64,000 nucleotides of DNA from Pseudomonas sp. ATCC PTA-122608 (GCF_001952855.1 NZ_LPNO01000046.1:10847-74846); one strand, 5' to 3'; shown: positions 8,144 through 17,319, counted from the first letter of the stretch. Notes: generated by a model from the sequence alone, not told the origin. Numbers and translations: made by a program.

Positions 8144-9127
8144 ATGAAACTGAAAAACACCTTGGGCTTGGCCATTGGTACTCTTATTGCTGCCACTTCA
8201 GTCGGCGCTCTGGCACAAGGCCAAGGCGCAGTTGAAGGCCAGCTGTTCTACAAAAAGCAGTTCAACGATAGCGTTAAGCATATCGAAGACGGCTTCAACC
8301 CTGGCGCCAGCATCGGTTACTTCCTGACCGACGACGTGTCGATCAACCTGAACTACGACACTACCAACCACACCCGTTCGAACGACGGTACTGGTAGCCA
8401 GAAGATCAAAGGTGATACCGGCAGCGTTACTGCCCAGTACCACTTCGGTCAAGCTGGTGTCGACTCCCTGCGTCCATACGTAGAGGGCGGTTTCGGCCAC
8501 CAGAGCCGTACCAACGTTGAAGCTGATGGTCACAAAGGTCGCGATCAATCGACCCTGGCTATCGCTGGCGCTGGCGTGAAGTACTACTTCACCGACAACC
8601 TGTTCGCACGTGCTGGCGTTGAAGCTGACTACGCTATCGACAACGGCAAGTGGGACTACTCGGCACTGGTTGGTCTGGGCGTAAACTTCGGCGGCAACGC
8701 TGGCAAAACTGCTCCAGCTCCTACCCCAGCACCAGCTCCAGAGCCAGTTCCAGAGCCAGAAGCTCCGGTTGCTCAGGTTGTTCGTGTTGAGCTGGACGTG
8801 AAGTTCGACTTCGACAAGTCGGTTGTTAAGCCTAACAGCTACGGCGACGTGAAAAACCTCGCTGACTTCATGAAACAGTACCCACAAACCACCACCGTTG
8901 TTGAAGGTCACACTGACTCCGTCGGTCCTGACGCTTACAACCAGAAGCTGTCCCAGCGTCGTGCTGACGCTGTTAAGCAAGTCCTGGTCAAAGACGGTAT
9001 TGCTCCTAACCGTGTAAGCTCGGTTGGTTATGGCAAATCCCGCCCAGTTGCTGACAACGCAACTGAAGCTGGCCGTGCTATCAACCGTCGCGTAGAAGCC
9101 TCGGTAGAAGCACAAGCAGCTCAGTAA
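8144..9127 (+). CDS. oprF: Major outer-membrane porin OprF (OmpA family)
   Basis: A 327-residue outer-membrane protein. A 24-residue signal peptide ending GALA is followed by an eight-strand OmpA-like barrel (about residues 25-180), a proline/alanine linker (APAPTPAPAPEPVPEPEAP) and a C-terminal OmpA peptidoglycan-binding domain with VVEGHTDSVG and AGRAINRRVE. It anchors the outer membrane to the wall, forms a slow porin and acts in adhesion. There is no cysteine anywhere, so the Cys-rich calcium-like repeat in the linker of the P. aeruginosa protein is absent. Codon use is strongly biased to preferred codons, as expected for a very abundant protein. Confidence 0.97.
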   Translation: MKLKNTLGLAIGTLIAATSVGALAQGQGAVEGQLFYKKQFNDSVKHIEDGFNPGASIGYFLTDDVSINLNYDTTNHTRSNDGTGSQKIKGDTGSVTAQYHFGQAGVDSLRPYVEGGFGHQSRTNVEADGHKGRDQSTLAIAGAGVKYYFTDNLFARAGVEADYAIDNGKWDYSALVGLGVNFGGNAGKTAPAPTPAPAPEPVPEPEAPVAQVVRVELDVKFDFDKSVVKPNSYGDVKNLADFMKQYPQTTTVVEGHTDSVGPDAYNQKLSQRRADAVKQVLVKDGIAPNRVSSVGYGKSRPVADNATEAGRAINRRVEASVEAQAAQ

Positions 9128-9141
9128 TTACTGAGTTGTAG

Positions 9142-9172
9142 AAAAAAGCCCGGCTTAGGCCGGGCTTTTTTT
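9142..9172 (+). terminator. Bidirectional terminator between oprF and cobA
   Basis: AAAAAAGCCCGG...CCGGGCTTTTTTT forms a near-perfect GC-rich hairpin with A tracts on one side and T tracts on the other. It can therefore end transcription of oprF from the left and of the cobA operon from the right. Confidence 0.93.
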
Positions 9173-9187
9173 CGCCTGCAATTTGTC

Positions 9188-9931
9188 TCACGCAGTAGCG
9201 CTGGCCAGGGCCTCAACCGCTTGCGTTGCCTGGATTACCCGGCCAATCACCAGGATTGCCGGGCTCTTCAGGGCGAAATCCTGTGCATCGTCCTGCATCC
9301 GGGAAAGGCTGCTGCGACACTCACGTTGCTGTGGCAATGAAGCGTTTTCAATCATCGCCACCGGCATGTCGTCGCTCATTCCACCTTCCAGCAACTGTTG
9401 GCGAATCTCCCCCAACTTGGCCACACCCATGTAAATCACCAGCGTCGTACCACTCTCGGCCAGTGCTCGCCAATTGAGGCTACTGTCGTCCTGAGTGTGA
9501 GCCGTGACCAGCGTGACGCCCCGGCTGATACCGCGCAGTGTCAGCGGAATATCACAGTTCGTTGCACCGGCCAGCCCCGCCGTAATGCCATTGACCAACT
9601 CCACCTCCACCCCTTGCTGCCTGAGCCATGCCGCCTCTTCGCCGCCGCGACCAAAAATGCACGGATCGCCGCCCTTGAGCCGCACCACGCATTTGCCTTG
9701 CCGGGCATAGCGCAACATCAGGCGATGAATAAATGCCTGTGGTGTGGAACGGCAACCGCCGCGTTTACCCACGGTGATCAGCCGTGCAGTGGGGCAATGC
9801 TCCAGCAGCGCCGGGTTGACCAGATCATCGATCAGCACCACATCGGCTTCCCGCAGGGCTCTCACCGCCTTGAGTGTCAGCAGCTCCGGATCGCCGGGAC
9901 CTGCGCCCACCAGCCAGACTTTTGCGCTCAT
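9188..9931 (-). CDS. cobA: Uroporphyrinogen-III C-methyltransferase
   Basis: A 247-residue SAM-dependent methyltransferase that converts uroporphyrinogen III to precorrin-2, the precursor of siroheme and cobalamin. Motifs: VGAGPGDPELLTLKA at the N-terminus, VGKRGG, the SAM-contacting VRLKGGDPCIFGRGGEE, and NGITAGLAGA. It is the last gene of the nirB-nirD-nitrate reductase unit, nine bases after the reductase stop. That position indicates supply of siroheme for the nitrite reductase NirB. It lacks the dehydrogenase/chelatase half found in CysG. Confidence 0.95.
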   Translation of the reverse strand: MSAKVWLVGAGPGDPELLTLKAVRALREADVVLIDDLVNPALLEHCPTARLITVGKRGGCRSTPQAFIHRLMLRYARQGKCVVRLKGGDPCIFGRGGEEAAWLRQQGVEVELVNGITAGLAGATNCDIPLTLRGISRGVTLVTAHTQDDSSLNWRALAESGTTLVIYMGVAKLGEIRQQLLEGGMSDDMPVAMIENASLPQQRECRSSLSRMQDDAQDFALKSPAILVIGRVIQATQAVEALASATA

Positions 9932-9940
9932 ATGCTTTCC

Positions 9941-12649
9941 TCACACCGTGATCGCGATTGGCTGCGTGCCGTTCGCCAATAGCCGTTTGATTTCCGGCAC
10001 ACAGGAGCCGCATTGCGTACCGCAACCCAACTCCTGCTTCAGCCCATTCAGGTCCAGGCCCCGGGCAATGCCGGCGCAGACCGCGTTTTCGCTGACGTTC
10101 CTGCAGTTGCACAACGTCTTGTTGCGGGTCGAACCGCCCCCCGGTGGCGCACTCAATGGCGCCAGCAGCCAGCGTCGCAACTGTTCATCGGTGCGACCTT
10201 CCAACCACAGGCTTTGCAACCAGTGGCGAGCCAGGGTTTCGCCGGCCAGGCGGATCGCGGTGATACGGCCCTTTTCAATTTTTACCCGCTTACCAATGGA
10301 GCGCCGCGGGTCGTCGTAGGCCATGACCGGACCGTCATTGAGGCCCAGCAACTGGTCAATCTGCTTGAGCAGGTCAAGCGCAGGCGCCTCGTGATGCGCC
10401 GCACGAATCAGCAGGGCGGGCCGCTCGCGCCCGGTCAGGCTCAGGCTGACGTAGGCAAAGCCCTCACACAGCGGTCGCAACGCTTCGAAGTGTTGCTGCA
10501 CATCGCCCTCAATCAGCGCAAACAAGTGCCAGGGCAGTTGCACCGCCTCCAGGCGCACGCCGCTGTGTTTGAGTTCCGGCTGTTTGGACAGCGGATCGAA
10601 CGCCGGCTGGGTGAGCGCATTGACGCCACCTTTAAGAAACCGGTCGCCCCAATGCATCGGCAGGAAAGCCTGGCCGGGACGCACGCTGTCATCGCTGTTG
10701 ACCGCCACGATCACGCTGGCGCGCCGACTTTTCAGGCTGATCAGGTCACCTTCCTTCAAACGATGTCGGCGCAGTTCATCCGGGTGCAGGCTGAGCAACG
10801 CTTCACTGACATGCCCGAACAGCTGCGCAGCAGTACCCGTGCGGCTCATGCCATGCCATTGGTCCCGCAGGCGCCCGGTGATCAGGGTCAGTGGGAAACG
10901 CGCATCACGCTGCTCCTTGGCGGCGCGATAAGGGTCGGCGACAAAGTGCGCACGGCCAGTCTCAGTAGGGAAAATCCCGTCGGTATACAGACGCGGTGTT
11001 CCGCCCACGGCATCGGCCGGGAATGGCCATTGCTGTGGGCCGATCCGGTCCAGCAGGGCGTGACTGATACCCGAGAGGTCCAAGTCGCGCCCACGGGTCA
11101 GCAATTTGTATTCTTCAAAGATCTGCGCGGGTTGCTCAAAGGCAAAAAGACCCGGTTTTCCGGGACGAAGACGCCGCTCCAGGCGCTGGGCAAAATCCAC
11201 GGTGATGGCCCAGTCCGGCCGCGCTTCCCCTGGTGGGTCGATGGCCGGCCGGACGTGGGAAATGCGCCGTTCAGAGTTGGTGACTGTGCCTTCTTTCTCG
11301 CCCCAGCTCGCCGCCGGCAACAACAGGTCGGCGAAACGTGCGGTCTCGGTTGTACGAAAGGCTTCCTGTAGCACCACGAACGGACACGCCTCCAGGGCCT
11401 GGCGCACGCTGTTTTGGTCAGGCAGTGATTGGGCCGGGTTGGTACAGGCGATCCACACGGCCTTGATCTTGCCAGTCTGCATCTGTTCAAACAGTTCGAT
11501 GGCCGTGAGCCCGGTGCTGGCGGGGAGTTGTTCTACACCCCAATACGCGGCCACTTCTGCCCGATGTTCAGGATTGGCAGCCTCACGATGGCCTGGCAAC
11601 AGATTCGACAAGCTTCCTGTTTCCCGTCCACCCATGGCATTCGGCTGACCCGTCAGGGAGAAAGGTCCACAGCCCGGACGGCCGATGGTGCCGGTCGCCA
11701 GATGCAGGTTAATCAGCGCGCTGTTCTTTGCGCTGCCTGCTGTGGACTGGTTCAGCCCCATGCACCACAACGACAGGAAGCTCGCCGAGGTGCCGACCCA
11801 TTCTGCGCACAGGCGCAGTTGCTCGATACTGATCCCGCACAGCTGCGTAACCATCTGCGGCGTGTAGTCGTGAACCAGGCGTTTGAGCTCCATCAGCCCG
11901 TCGGTATGGGCCTGGATAAAATCGCGGTCGATCCAGTCTTCCCACAACAACAAGTGCAAGATCCCATGGAACAACGCGACATCCGTACCCGGCAGGATCG
12001 CCAGGTGCAGGTCCGCCAGGTCGCAGGTGTCGGTGCGCCGGGGATCAATCACCACCACCTTCATCTGTGGCCGACGGGCCTTGGCTTCCTCCAGGCGACG
12101 GAACAACACCGGATGCGCGTAGGCCATGTTACTGCCGACGATCATCACGCAGTCGCTCGACTCCAGGTCCTCATAACTGCAGGGCGGCGCGTCGGCCCCC
12201 AGGCTGCGCTTGTAGCCGACCACCGCCGAAGACATGCACAGCCGCGAGTTGCTGTCGATATTGTTGGTGCCCACCAGCGCCCGCGCCAGCTTGTTGAAGC
12301 TGTAGTAATCCTCGGTCAGCAACTGCCCGGAGATATAAAACGCCACGCGGTCCGGCCCGTGTTCGGCGATGGTCTCGGCGAACACATTGGCCGCGTGTTC
12401 CAGGGCGGTGTCCCAGTCAGTGCGGGTGCGGCCCAGGCCTTTGCCCAGCCGCAGTTCCGGGTACAACGCACGGGCAGCAAGATCGCCAGTAAGATGCAGG
12501 CTTGCACCCTTGCTGCACAGCTTGCCGAAGTTGGCCGGATGGCTCGGGTCGCCACTGACGCCGAGGATCTGCGAGCCATCATGCTCGATCAGCACGCCGC
12601 AACCGACCCCGCAGTAGCAGCAGGTGGACGCGGTGGTCTGGCGGTTCAT
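9941..12649 (-). CDS. nasC: Assimilatory nitrate reductase, catalytic subunit
   Basis: A 902-residue cytoplasmic molybdenum bis-MGD enzyme reducing nitrate to nitrite. The N-terminus carries the [4Fe-4S] motif C-x2-C-x3-C (Cys10, 13, 17) plus KLCSKG. The likely Mo-ligand Cys is in SRLCMSSAVVGY. The C-terminal ~60 residues form a BFD-like [2Fe-2S] domain (CNCRNVSE and GCGTQCGSC), as in single-chain NasA/NasC reductases. I start at the ATG ending at 12649, which overlaps the nirD stop by one base; the TTG just before it is less likely. The symbol varies between species (nasA, nasC). Confidence 0.94.
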   Translation of the reverse strand: MNRQTTASTCCYCGVGCGVLIEHDGSQILGVSGDPSHPANFGKLCSKGASLHLTGDLAARALYPELRLGKGLGRTRTDWDTALEHAANVFAETIAEHGPDRVAFYISGQLLTEDYYSFNKLARALVGTNNIDSNSRLCMSSAVVGYKRSLGADAPPCSYEDLESSDCVMIVGSNMAYAHPVLFRRLEEAKARRPQMKVVVIDPRRTDTCDLADLHLAILPGTDVALFHGILHLLLWEDWIDRDFIQAHTDGLMELKRLVHDYTPQMVTQLCGISIEQLRLCAEWVGTSASFLSLWCMGLNQSTAGSAKNSALINLHLATGTIGRPGCGPFSLTGQPNAMGGRETGSLSNLLPGHREAANPEHRAEVAAYWGVEQLPASTGLTAIELFEQMQTGKIKAVWIACTNPAQSLPDQNSVRQALEACPFVVLQEAFRTTETARFADLLLPAASWGEKEGTVTNSERRISHVRPAIDPPGEARPDWAITVDFAQRLERRLRPGKPGLFAFEQPAQIFEEYKLLTRGRDLDLSGISHALLDRIGPQQWPFPADAVGGTPRLYTDGIFPTETGRAHFVADPYRAAKEQRDARFPLTLITGRLRDQWHGMSRTGTAAQLFGHVSEALLSLHPDELRRHRLKEGDLISLKSRRASVIVAVNSDDSVRPGQAFLPMHWGDRFLKGGVNALTQPAFDPLSKQPELKHSGVRLEAVQLPWHLFALIEGDVQQHFEALRPLCEGFAYVSLSLTGRERPALLIRAAHHEAPALDLLKQIDQLLGLNDGPVMAYDDPRRSIGKRVKIEKGRITAIRLAGETLARHWLQSLWLEGRTDEQLRRWLLAPLSAPPGGGSTRNKTLCNCRNVSENAVCAGIARGLDLNGLKQELGCGTQCGSCVPEIKRLLANGTQPIAITV

Positions 12650-12966
12650 CAACCGGCGTCCCGCAGGGCCAGCATCACCCGGCCGTTTTCCACACGGGCC
12701 GGGTGGTGATGGGCGCAGCCGACGTCCGGTGCCTGGGCTTCACCGGACTCCAGGTCGATCTGCCAGTTATGCAGCGGGCAGGCCACGCGCTTGCCGTAGA
12801 TCAAGCCTTGGGACAGTGGACCTCCCTTGTGCGGGCAGCGGTCGTCGAGGGCGAAAACTTCGTCGTCACTGGTACGAAAAATCGCGATGTCACCTTTGGG
12901 CCCGGTGATGATGCGCGAGCCCAGGGCGTTGATTTCTTCAAGGGCGCAGATATCCAGCCAGTTCAT
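12649..12966 (-). CDS. nirD: Nitrite reductase (NADH) small subunit
   Basis: A 105-residue Rieske-type protein partnering NirB in reduction of nitrite to ammonium. It keeps all four Rieske ligands (CPH at Cys44/His46 and CPLH at Cys63/His66), unlike enterobacterial NirD, which lacks them; it may therefore bind a [2Fe-2S] cluster. The ATG overlaps the nirB stop (ATGA). A longer upstream reading exists but would overlap nirB extensively and is not credible. Confidence 0.94.
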   Translation of the reverse strand: MNWLDICALEEINALGSRIITGPKGDIAIFRTSDDEVFALDDRCPHKGGPLSQGLIYGKRVACPLHNWQIDLESGEAQAPDVGCAHHHPARVENGRVMLALRDAG

Positions 12967-15416
12967 GCCGGCACCTCCAGCAGTTTGACGGGGAGGGTGT
13001 CGAACTCCTTTTTCAGCAGTGGCTGTTCCAGGCGTTCTTTCCACGGGTCCTGTTCGAACGACAGGGAGAATTGCAGGCGGTCATTGAGCGCCTGGCGCCG
13101 CGCCGGGTCTTCCAGGACGGCCTTCTTGATGTGCTCCATGCCCACCCGTTGCAGGTAGTGCACGGTGCGCTCCAGGTAGAAGGCTTCTTCCCGGTAGAGC
13201 TGTAGGAAAGCGCCGTTGTATTCGCGCACTTCTTCGGCGGTTTTCAGCTTGACGAAGAACTCGGCAACTTCAGTCTTGATCCCGCCGTTACCGCCGATGT
13301 ACATCTCCCAGCCGGAATCGACGCCGATAATTCCCACGTCCTTGATCCCCGCTTCCGAGCAGTTGCGCGGGCAGCCGGACACTGCCAGCTTGACCTTGTG
13401 GGGCGACCACATATTGAACAGGTCATGTTCCAGCTCAATCCCCAGCTGTGTGGAATTCTGCGTACCAAAGCGGCAGAACTCGCTGCCAACGCAGGTCTTC
13501 ACGGTGCGGATGGATTTACCGTAGGCATGGCCGGACGGCATGTCGAGATCCTTCCATACACCGGGCAAGTCCTGCTTCTTGATGCCCAGCAAGTCGATAC
13601 GCTGCCCGCCGGTGACCTTGACCATCGGCACGTTGTACTTGTCGGCCACATCGGCGATGCGCCGCAGTTCCGATGGATTGGTCACACCGCCCCACATCCT
13701 CGGGACTACCGAGTAGGTACCGTCTTTCTGGATATTGGCGTGGGCCCGTTCGTTGATCAGGCGCGATTGCGGATCGTCTTTCGCCTCGCCGGGCCAGGTG
13801 GAAATCAGGTAATAGTTGAGTGCCGGGCGGCAGGTGGCGCAGCCGTTCGGGGTGCGCCAGTTCAGGTAGCTCATGGTGCCGGCGATCGTCAGCAGGTGCT
13901 GGTCGCGGATGGCCTGGCGGATTTGGCCATGGTTGAGGTCGCTGCAGCCGCAGATGGCTTTTTCGCTTTTCGGTTTGACGTCCGCTGCGCCGCCCACGGT
14001 GTTGATCAGGATCTGTTCCACCAAACCGGCGCAGGAGCCGCAGGAGCTGGCGGCCTTGGTGTGTTTTTTCACGTCGTCGACGCTGAACAGCCCGTGTTCC
14101 TGAATCGCCTTGACGATGGTGCCCTTGCACACGCCGTTGCAGCCGCAGACTTCAGCACTGTCGGCCATGCTCATGGCCTTGTCCTGGCCTTGGTGGCCTA
14201 CATCGCCGATGGCGTTTTCGCCGAACATCAGGTGATCACGGATCTCGCCAATGGCATGGTTCTCACGGATCTGCCGGAAATACCAACCGCCGTCAGCCGT
14301 ATCGCCGTACAGGCAGGCGCCGACGAGGATGTCGTCCTTGATCACCAGCTTCTTGTAGACGCCGCCAATCGGGTCGGAAAGGGTGATGGTTTCGGTGCCT
14401 TCGCCACCCATGAAATCCCCGGCGGAGAACAGGTCGATGCCAGTGACTTTCAATTTGGTGGAGGTCACCGACCCCTGATAACGCGCGAAACCCAACTGGG
14501 CGAGGTGGTTGGCGCAGACCTTTGCCTGTTCGAACAGCGGTGCGACCAGGCCATAGGCGATCCCGCGATGGCTGGCGCATTCGCCGATGGCATAGATGCG
14601 CGGGTCGTAGGTTTGCAGGGTGTCGTTGACCAGAATCCCACGGTTGCACGGGATGCCGGATTTTTCCGCGAGCTCGGTGTTGGGGCGGATACCGGCAGCC
14701 ATCACCACCAGGTCGGCGGGGATCACATCGCCATTCTTGAACTGCACCGAGCCGACGCGGCCGTTGCCGGCGTCATGCAGCGCTTGGGTTTGTTCCTGCA
14801 GGCGGAACACCAGGCCGCGGCTTTCCAGTTCGGTTTGCAGCAGTTGGCCGCTGGTCTTGTCCAGTTGCCGCTCCAACAGCCACTCGCCGATATGCACCAC
14901 AGTCACGTGCATGCCGCGCAGCATCAGGCCGTTGGCGGCCTCCAGGCCCAGCAGCCCGCCGCCGATCACCACGGCGTGCTTGTGGGTCTTGGCGGTGTCG
15001 ATCATGGCCTGGGTGTCTGCGATGTCGCGGTAGCCGATTACACCCTGCAACGTATTGCCGGGGATCGGCAGGATAAACGGCGTGGAGCCGGTGGCGATCA
15101 GGAGGCGATCGTACTCGGCCTCGCTGCCGTCTTCGGCGATGACTTTGCGTTTGACCCGGTCGATTTGCACCACTTTGCGGTTGAGCAGCAACTTGATGTT
15201 GTTATCGAGGTACCAGCTCAAATCGTTAAGCACGATCTCTTCGAAGGTCTGCTCACCGGCCAGCACCGGCGACAGCAGGATGCGGTTGTAATTGGTGTGG
15301 GGCTCGGCGCCGAAGACGGTGATGTCGTACAGGTCGCTGCTCAGCTTGAGCAATTCTTCAAGGGTGCGAACCCCGGCCATGCCGTTGCCGATCATCACCA
15401 GTTTGAGTTTCTTCAT
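12963..15416 (-). CDS. nirB: Nitrite reductase (NADH) large subunit, siroheme protein
   Basis: An 817-residue cytoplasmic enzyme reducing nitrite to ammonium with NADH. In order: an FAD/NAD(P) oxidoreductase module (MIGNGMAGVRTLEEL; GGGLLGLEAANGL), a BFD-type [2Fe-2S] domain (CGCNGVCKG, SSCGSCAG), the sulfite/nitrite reductase ferredoxin-like half domain, and the siroheme-[4Fe-4S] site (CVGSEFCRFGTQ with VSGCPRNCSEAG). The ATG at 15416 has GGAG eight bases upstream and gives the conserved MKKLKLVMIGNG. It is the first gene of the nirB-nirD-nasC-cobA unit, behind an ANTAR-type leader and a sigma-54 promoter. Confidence 0.96.
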   Translation of the reverse strand: MKKLKLVMIGNGMAGVRTLEELLKLSSDLYDITVFGAEPHTNYNRILLSPVLAGEQTFEEIVLNDLSWYLDNNIKLLLNRKVVQIDRVKRKVIAEDGSEAEYDRLLIATGSTPFILPIPGNTLQGVIGYRDIADTQAMIDTAKTHKHAVVIGGGLLGLEAANGLMLRGMHVTVVHIGEWLLERQLDKTSGQLLQTELESRGLVFRLQEQTQALHDAGNGRVGSVQFKNGDVIPADLVVMAAGIRPNTELAEKSGIPCNRGILVNDTLQTYDPRIYAIGECASHRGIAYGLVAPLFEQAKVCANHLAQLGFARYQGSVTSTKLKVTGIDLFSAGDFMGGEGTETITLSDPIGGVYKKLVIKDDILVGACLYGDTADGGWYFRQIRENHAIGEIRDHLMFGENAIGDVGHQGQDKAMSMADSAEVCGCNGVCKGTIVKAIQEHGLFSVDDVKKHTKAASSCGSCAGLVEQILINTVGGAADVKPKSEKAICGCSDLNHGQIRQAIRDQHLLTIAGTMSYLNWRTPNGCATCRPALNYYLISTWPGEAKDDPQSRLINERAHANIQKDGTYSVVPRMWGGVTNPSELRRIADVADKYNVPMVKVTGGQRIDLLGIKKQDLPGVWKDLDMPSGHAYGKSIRTVKTCVGSEFCRFGTQNSTQLGIELEHDLFNMWSPHKVKLAVSGCPRNCSEAGIKDVGIIGVDSGWEMYIGGNGGIKTEVAEFFVKLKTAEEVREYNGAFLQLYREEAFYLERTVHYLQRVGMEHIKKAVLEDPARRQALNDRLQFSLSFEQDPWKERLEQPLLKKEFDTLPVKLLEVPA

Positions 15417-15453
15417 GTCGTTCTCCGCAGTGGCTCGACAAATCGTGCGCAAC

Positions 15454-15495
15454 AAAAAAAGGCGTCCCCGCTAGATAAGTAGCGAGGACGCCTTT
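15454..15495 (-). terminator. Leader terminator upstream of nirB
   Basis: On the minus strand AAAGGCGTCC(T)CGCT pairs with AGCG(G)GGACGCCTTT and is followed by seven T in all. It lies between the sigma-54 promoter and the nirB start with no gene before it, so it must be conditional. This fits NasT-dependent antitermination of the nitrite/nitrate reductase operon. Confidence 0.85.
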
Positions 15496-15502
15496 GTCCT
15501 GG

Positions 15503-15540
15503 TCCCGTTCTCTCGGGAAGCTCGACCTTCGACGTTGAAG
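15503..15540 (-). ncRNA. ANTAR-type dual hexaloop leader RNA of the nirB operon
   Basis: Two successive hairpins on the minus strand. P1 at 15540-15527 is CTTC-AACGTC-GAAG; P2 at 15518-15503 is TCCCG-AGAGAA-CGGGA. Both loops are six bases with A at position 1 and G at position 4, the known signature bound by ANTAR-domain antiterminators. The leader terminator follows eight bases after P2. The stem of P2 does not visibly overlap the terminator's 5' arm, unlike in the two sister leaders. Confidence 0.8.
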
Positions 15541-15573
15541 GTGCGGCTATATGTGTGTTGATGGAAAAGCTAA

Positions 15574-15589
15574 TGCAGTGGTTGTGCCA
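15574..15589 (-). promoter_or_regulatory. Sigma-54 (-24/-12) promoter of the nirB operon
   Basis: Minus-strand TGGCACAACCACTGCA has the invariant GG and GC spaced by ten bases and matches TGGCAC-N5-TTGCA at all but one fixed position. It places the transcript start about 23 bases before the first leader hairpin. A TGCACCA half-site near 15660-15645 could belong to an NtrC site, but the second half is poor. Confidence 0.78.
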
Positions 15590-15648
15590 AGTGGCGGTTT
15601 GGCCGGATTTGTTCGGTCTGGCGCCGATGTGTCGGGGGATTTCGCCTC

Positions 15649-17319
15649 TTAGTGGTGCAACAGCCAGTACAACAGCACCAGATTGATCAGCAGCGACAGC
15701 ACCGCCAATGTTTGCCAGACCTTGAGCGGTTCGCGCTCCAGCAGTGGTTTTGGTCGCGTGCTCAACTCGCGGCGGTCTGCCTGCTCTAGCACCAGCAACC
15801 ATTCCTCGGCGGTTTCATAACGTTGCTCGGGTTGCGCGGCGACGGCGCGCTCCAGGCTTTGTTGCAGCCAGTCGGGGAGGTCGGGGCGGTAGCGGCTGGC
15901 GCTGACAGGCGCGGTGAACCGGGGGCGCTGGAAAGCTTCGATTTCGCCGTAGGGATAATGCCCGGTGAGCAGGTAATACAAGGTCACGCCGACGCTATAC
16001 AAATCCTGTTGCGGAGTAGGGCGTTCGCCGTTGAAGGCTTCCGGGGCGATAAAACTCGGCGTGCCAGGCAGCAGGTGCGCGCGATCCTCGGAAAGCCCGG
16101 GGCAGTAGGCCAGGCCGAAATCCAGCACGCGCAATTCGTTATCGTCGCCCAGCAGCAGGTTTTCCGGCTTGATGTCGCGGTGCAGGATCTGCCGGCGGTG
16201 CAGCAACCCGACCGCGCGCAACAGGCGTTCGGCCAGGGACTGCCACTGCGCCAGGGGCAGTGGGCCCTGGTGCTTGAACAGTTCGGCCAGGGTTTGCCCG
16301 GCATATTCACGCATCACGTAGTACAAATGCTGACGACCGTTGGCGGGATGGACTTCAGGAAACGCGCGGCCGGCGACGCGGCGCAGGAACCATTCCTCCG
16401 ACAGCAATGCCTGAGCGGCGAACACGTCATCGTCATGGCTGACCGGCAAGGTTTTCAGCAGCCAGGCCTGTTGCTGGGCATCGCGCACCCGGTAGAGCAA
16501 GGATTGGCGGCTTTGCCCCAGCAGCGTTTCCACCTGCCAGCCTTCGAAACGCTGGCCGGCTTTCAAGGGCGGCGGCAGCGGCCATTGCTGCAACTGCACC
16601 AGTGCATCACCCAGGGTGGCAGCGCCGAGCTGGTCGACACGCACCAGCAGGGCGCTGGCATTGTCCTGACTGCCCGCCAGGTGCGCAGCGCTGACCAAGG
16701 TGTTTACCGCGAGGTTCAGGTCCGACTGTTCCCGCAGGATTGCGCTGATGCGGGTGTCATCCAGGGTCGCCCACACACCGTCGCTGAGCAGCAGAAAACA
16801 CTCACCGGCCCGCAACTCGCCGTCGAGGAAATCCAGTACCAGATGTTGATCCAGGCCCATGGCGCGCTTGAGCACATGCTGCATGCCCGGTTGCTCCCAC
16901 ACGTGCTCTTGGCTCAGGCGCTGCAACTCGCCATCGAGCCAGCGATACACCCGGCAATCACCCACGTGGGCCAGGGTGAAACGCTGGCCGCGAAACACCA
17001 GAGCGCTCAGGGTCGTCAGCAACGGCTGGCCGCCGCCGTTGGCTTGCAGCCAGCGATTCTGTGCCACCAGCAAGCGTTCCAGGGCCTGGGCCACGCCCCA
17101 GGTTTGCGGCGTGGCGTAGTAGTCCAGGGCCAGGGCTTGCAAGGTCGAACGAGCAGCCAGTCCGCCATCGGCGCATTGGCTGACGCCATCGGCGATGGCG
17201 CACAGGTAGCCTTTGCTCGCGGCCAGCTCCGGGGCTGGCGTGACCAGGCGCAAGGCGTCCTGGTTTTCCTGCCGAGGGCCGGTGGCGCTGGCTTGGGCGA
17301 AGCTCAGTTGCAGGCTCAT
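15649..17319 (-). CDS. PP2C phosphatase / Ser-Thr protein kinase fusion, membrane-anchored
   Basis: A 556-residue fusion. Residues ~1-245 form a PP2C-type phosphatase with its metal-binding motifs intact (ENQDA, IADGV, HVGDCRVY, LLSDGVW, SQDNASAL). Residues ~265-515 form a Hanks-type kinase with HRDIKPEN (near 380), DFGLA and APEAF. The glycine-rich loop is degenerate (LLGQSRQSLLYRV), although a lysine in AWLLKTL fits the VAIK position. The C-terminus ends in one transmembrane helix (TLAVLSLLINLVLLYWLL), so the enzyme faces the cytoplasm. The ATG shares one base with the transporter stop (TGATG), so the two are co-translated. A role in regulating nitrate assimilation is inferred from position only; the substrate is unknown. 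Confidence 0.9.
   Translation of the reverse strand: MSLQLSFAQASATGPRQENQDALRLVTPAPELAASKGYLCAIADGVSQCADGGLAARSTLQALALDYYATPQTWGVAQALERLLVAQNRWLQANGGGQPLLTTLSALVFRGQRFTLAHVGDCRVYRWLDGELQRLSQEHVWEQPGMQHVLKRAMGLDQHLVLDFLDGELRAGECFLLLSDGVWATLDDTRISAILREQSDLNLAVNTLVSAAHLAGSQDNASALLVRVDQLGAATLGDALVQLQQWPLPPPLKAGQRFEGWQVETLLGQSRQSLLYRVRDAQQQAWLLKTLPVSHDDDVFAAQALLSEEWFLRRVAGRAFPEVHPANGRQHLYYVMREYAGQTLAELFKHQGPLPLAQWQSLAERLLRAVGLLHRRQILHRDIKPENLLLGDDNELRVLDFGLAYCPGLSEDRAHLLPGTPSFIAPEAFNGERPTPQQDLYSVGVTLYYLLTGHYPYGEIEAFQRPRFTAPVSASRYRPDLPDWLQQSLERAVAAQPEQRYETAEEWLLVLEQADRRELSTRPKPLLEREPLKVWQTLAVLSLLINLVLLYWLLHH

Noticed and set aside
8198..9115. 305-codon frame antisense to oprF
   Set aside because: Antisense of a strongly biased, highly expressed gene; Val/Ser-rich with no domain.
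13398..15482. 694-codon plus-strand frame opposite nirB
   Set aside because: nirB on the minus strand has intact cofactor motifs; the opposite frame is low-complexity Gly/Ala/Val/Gln/His.
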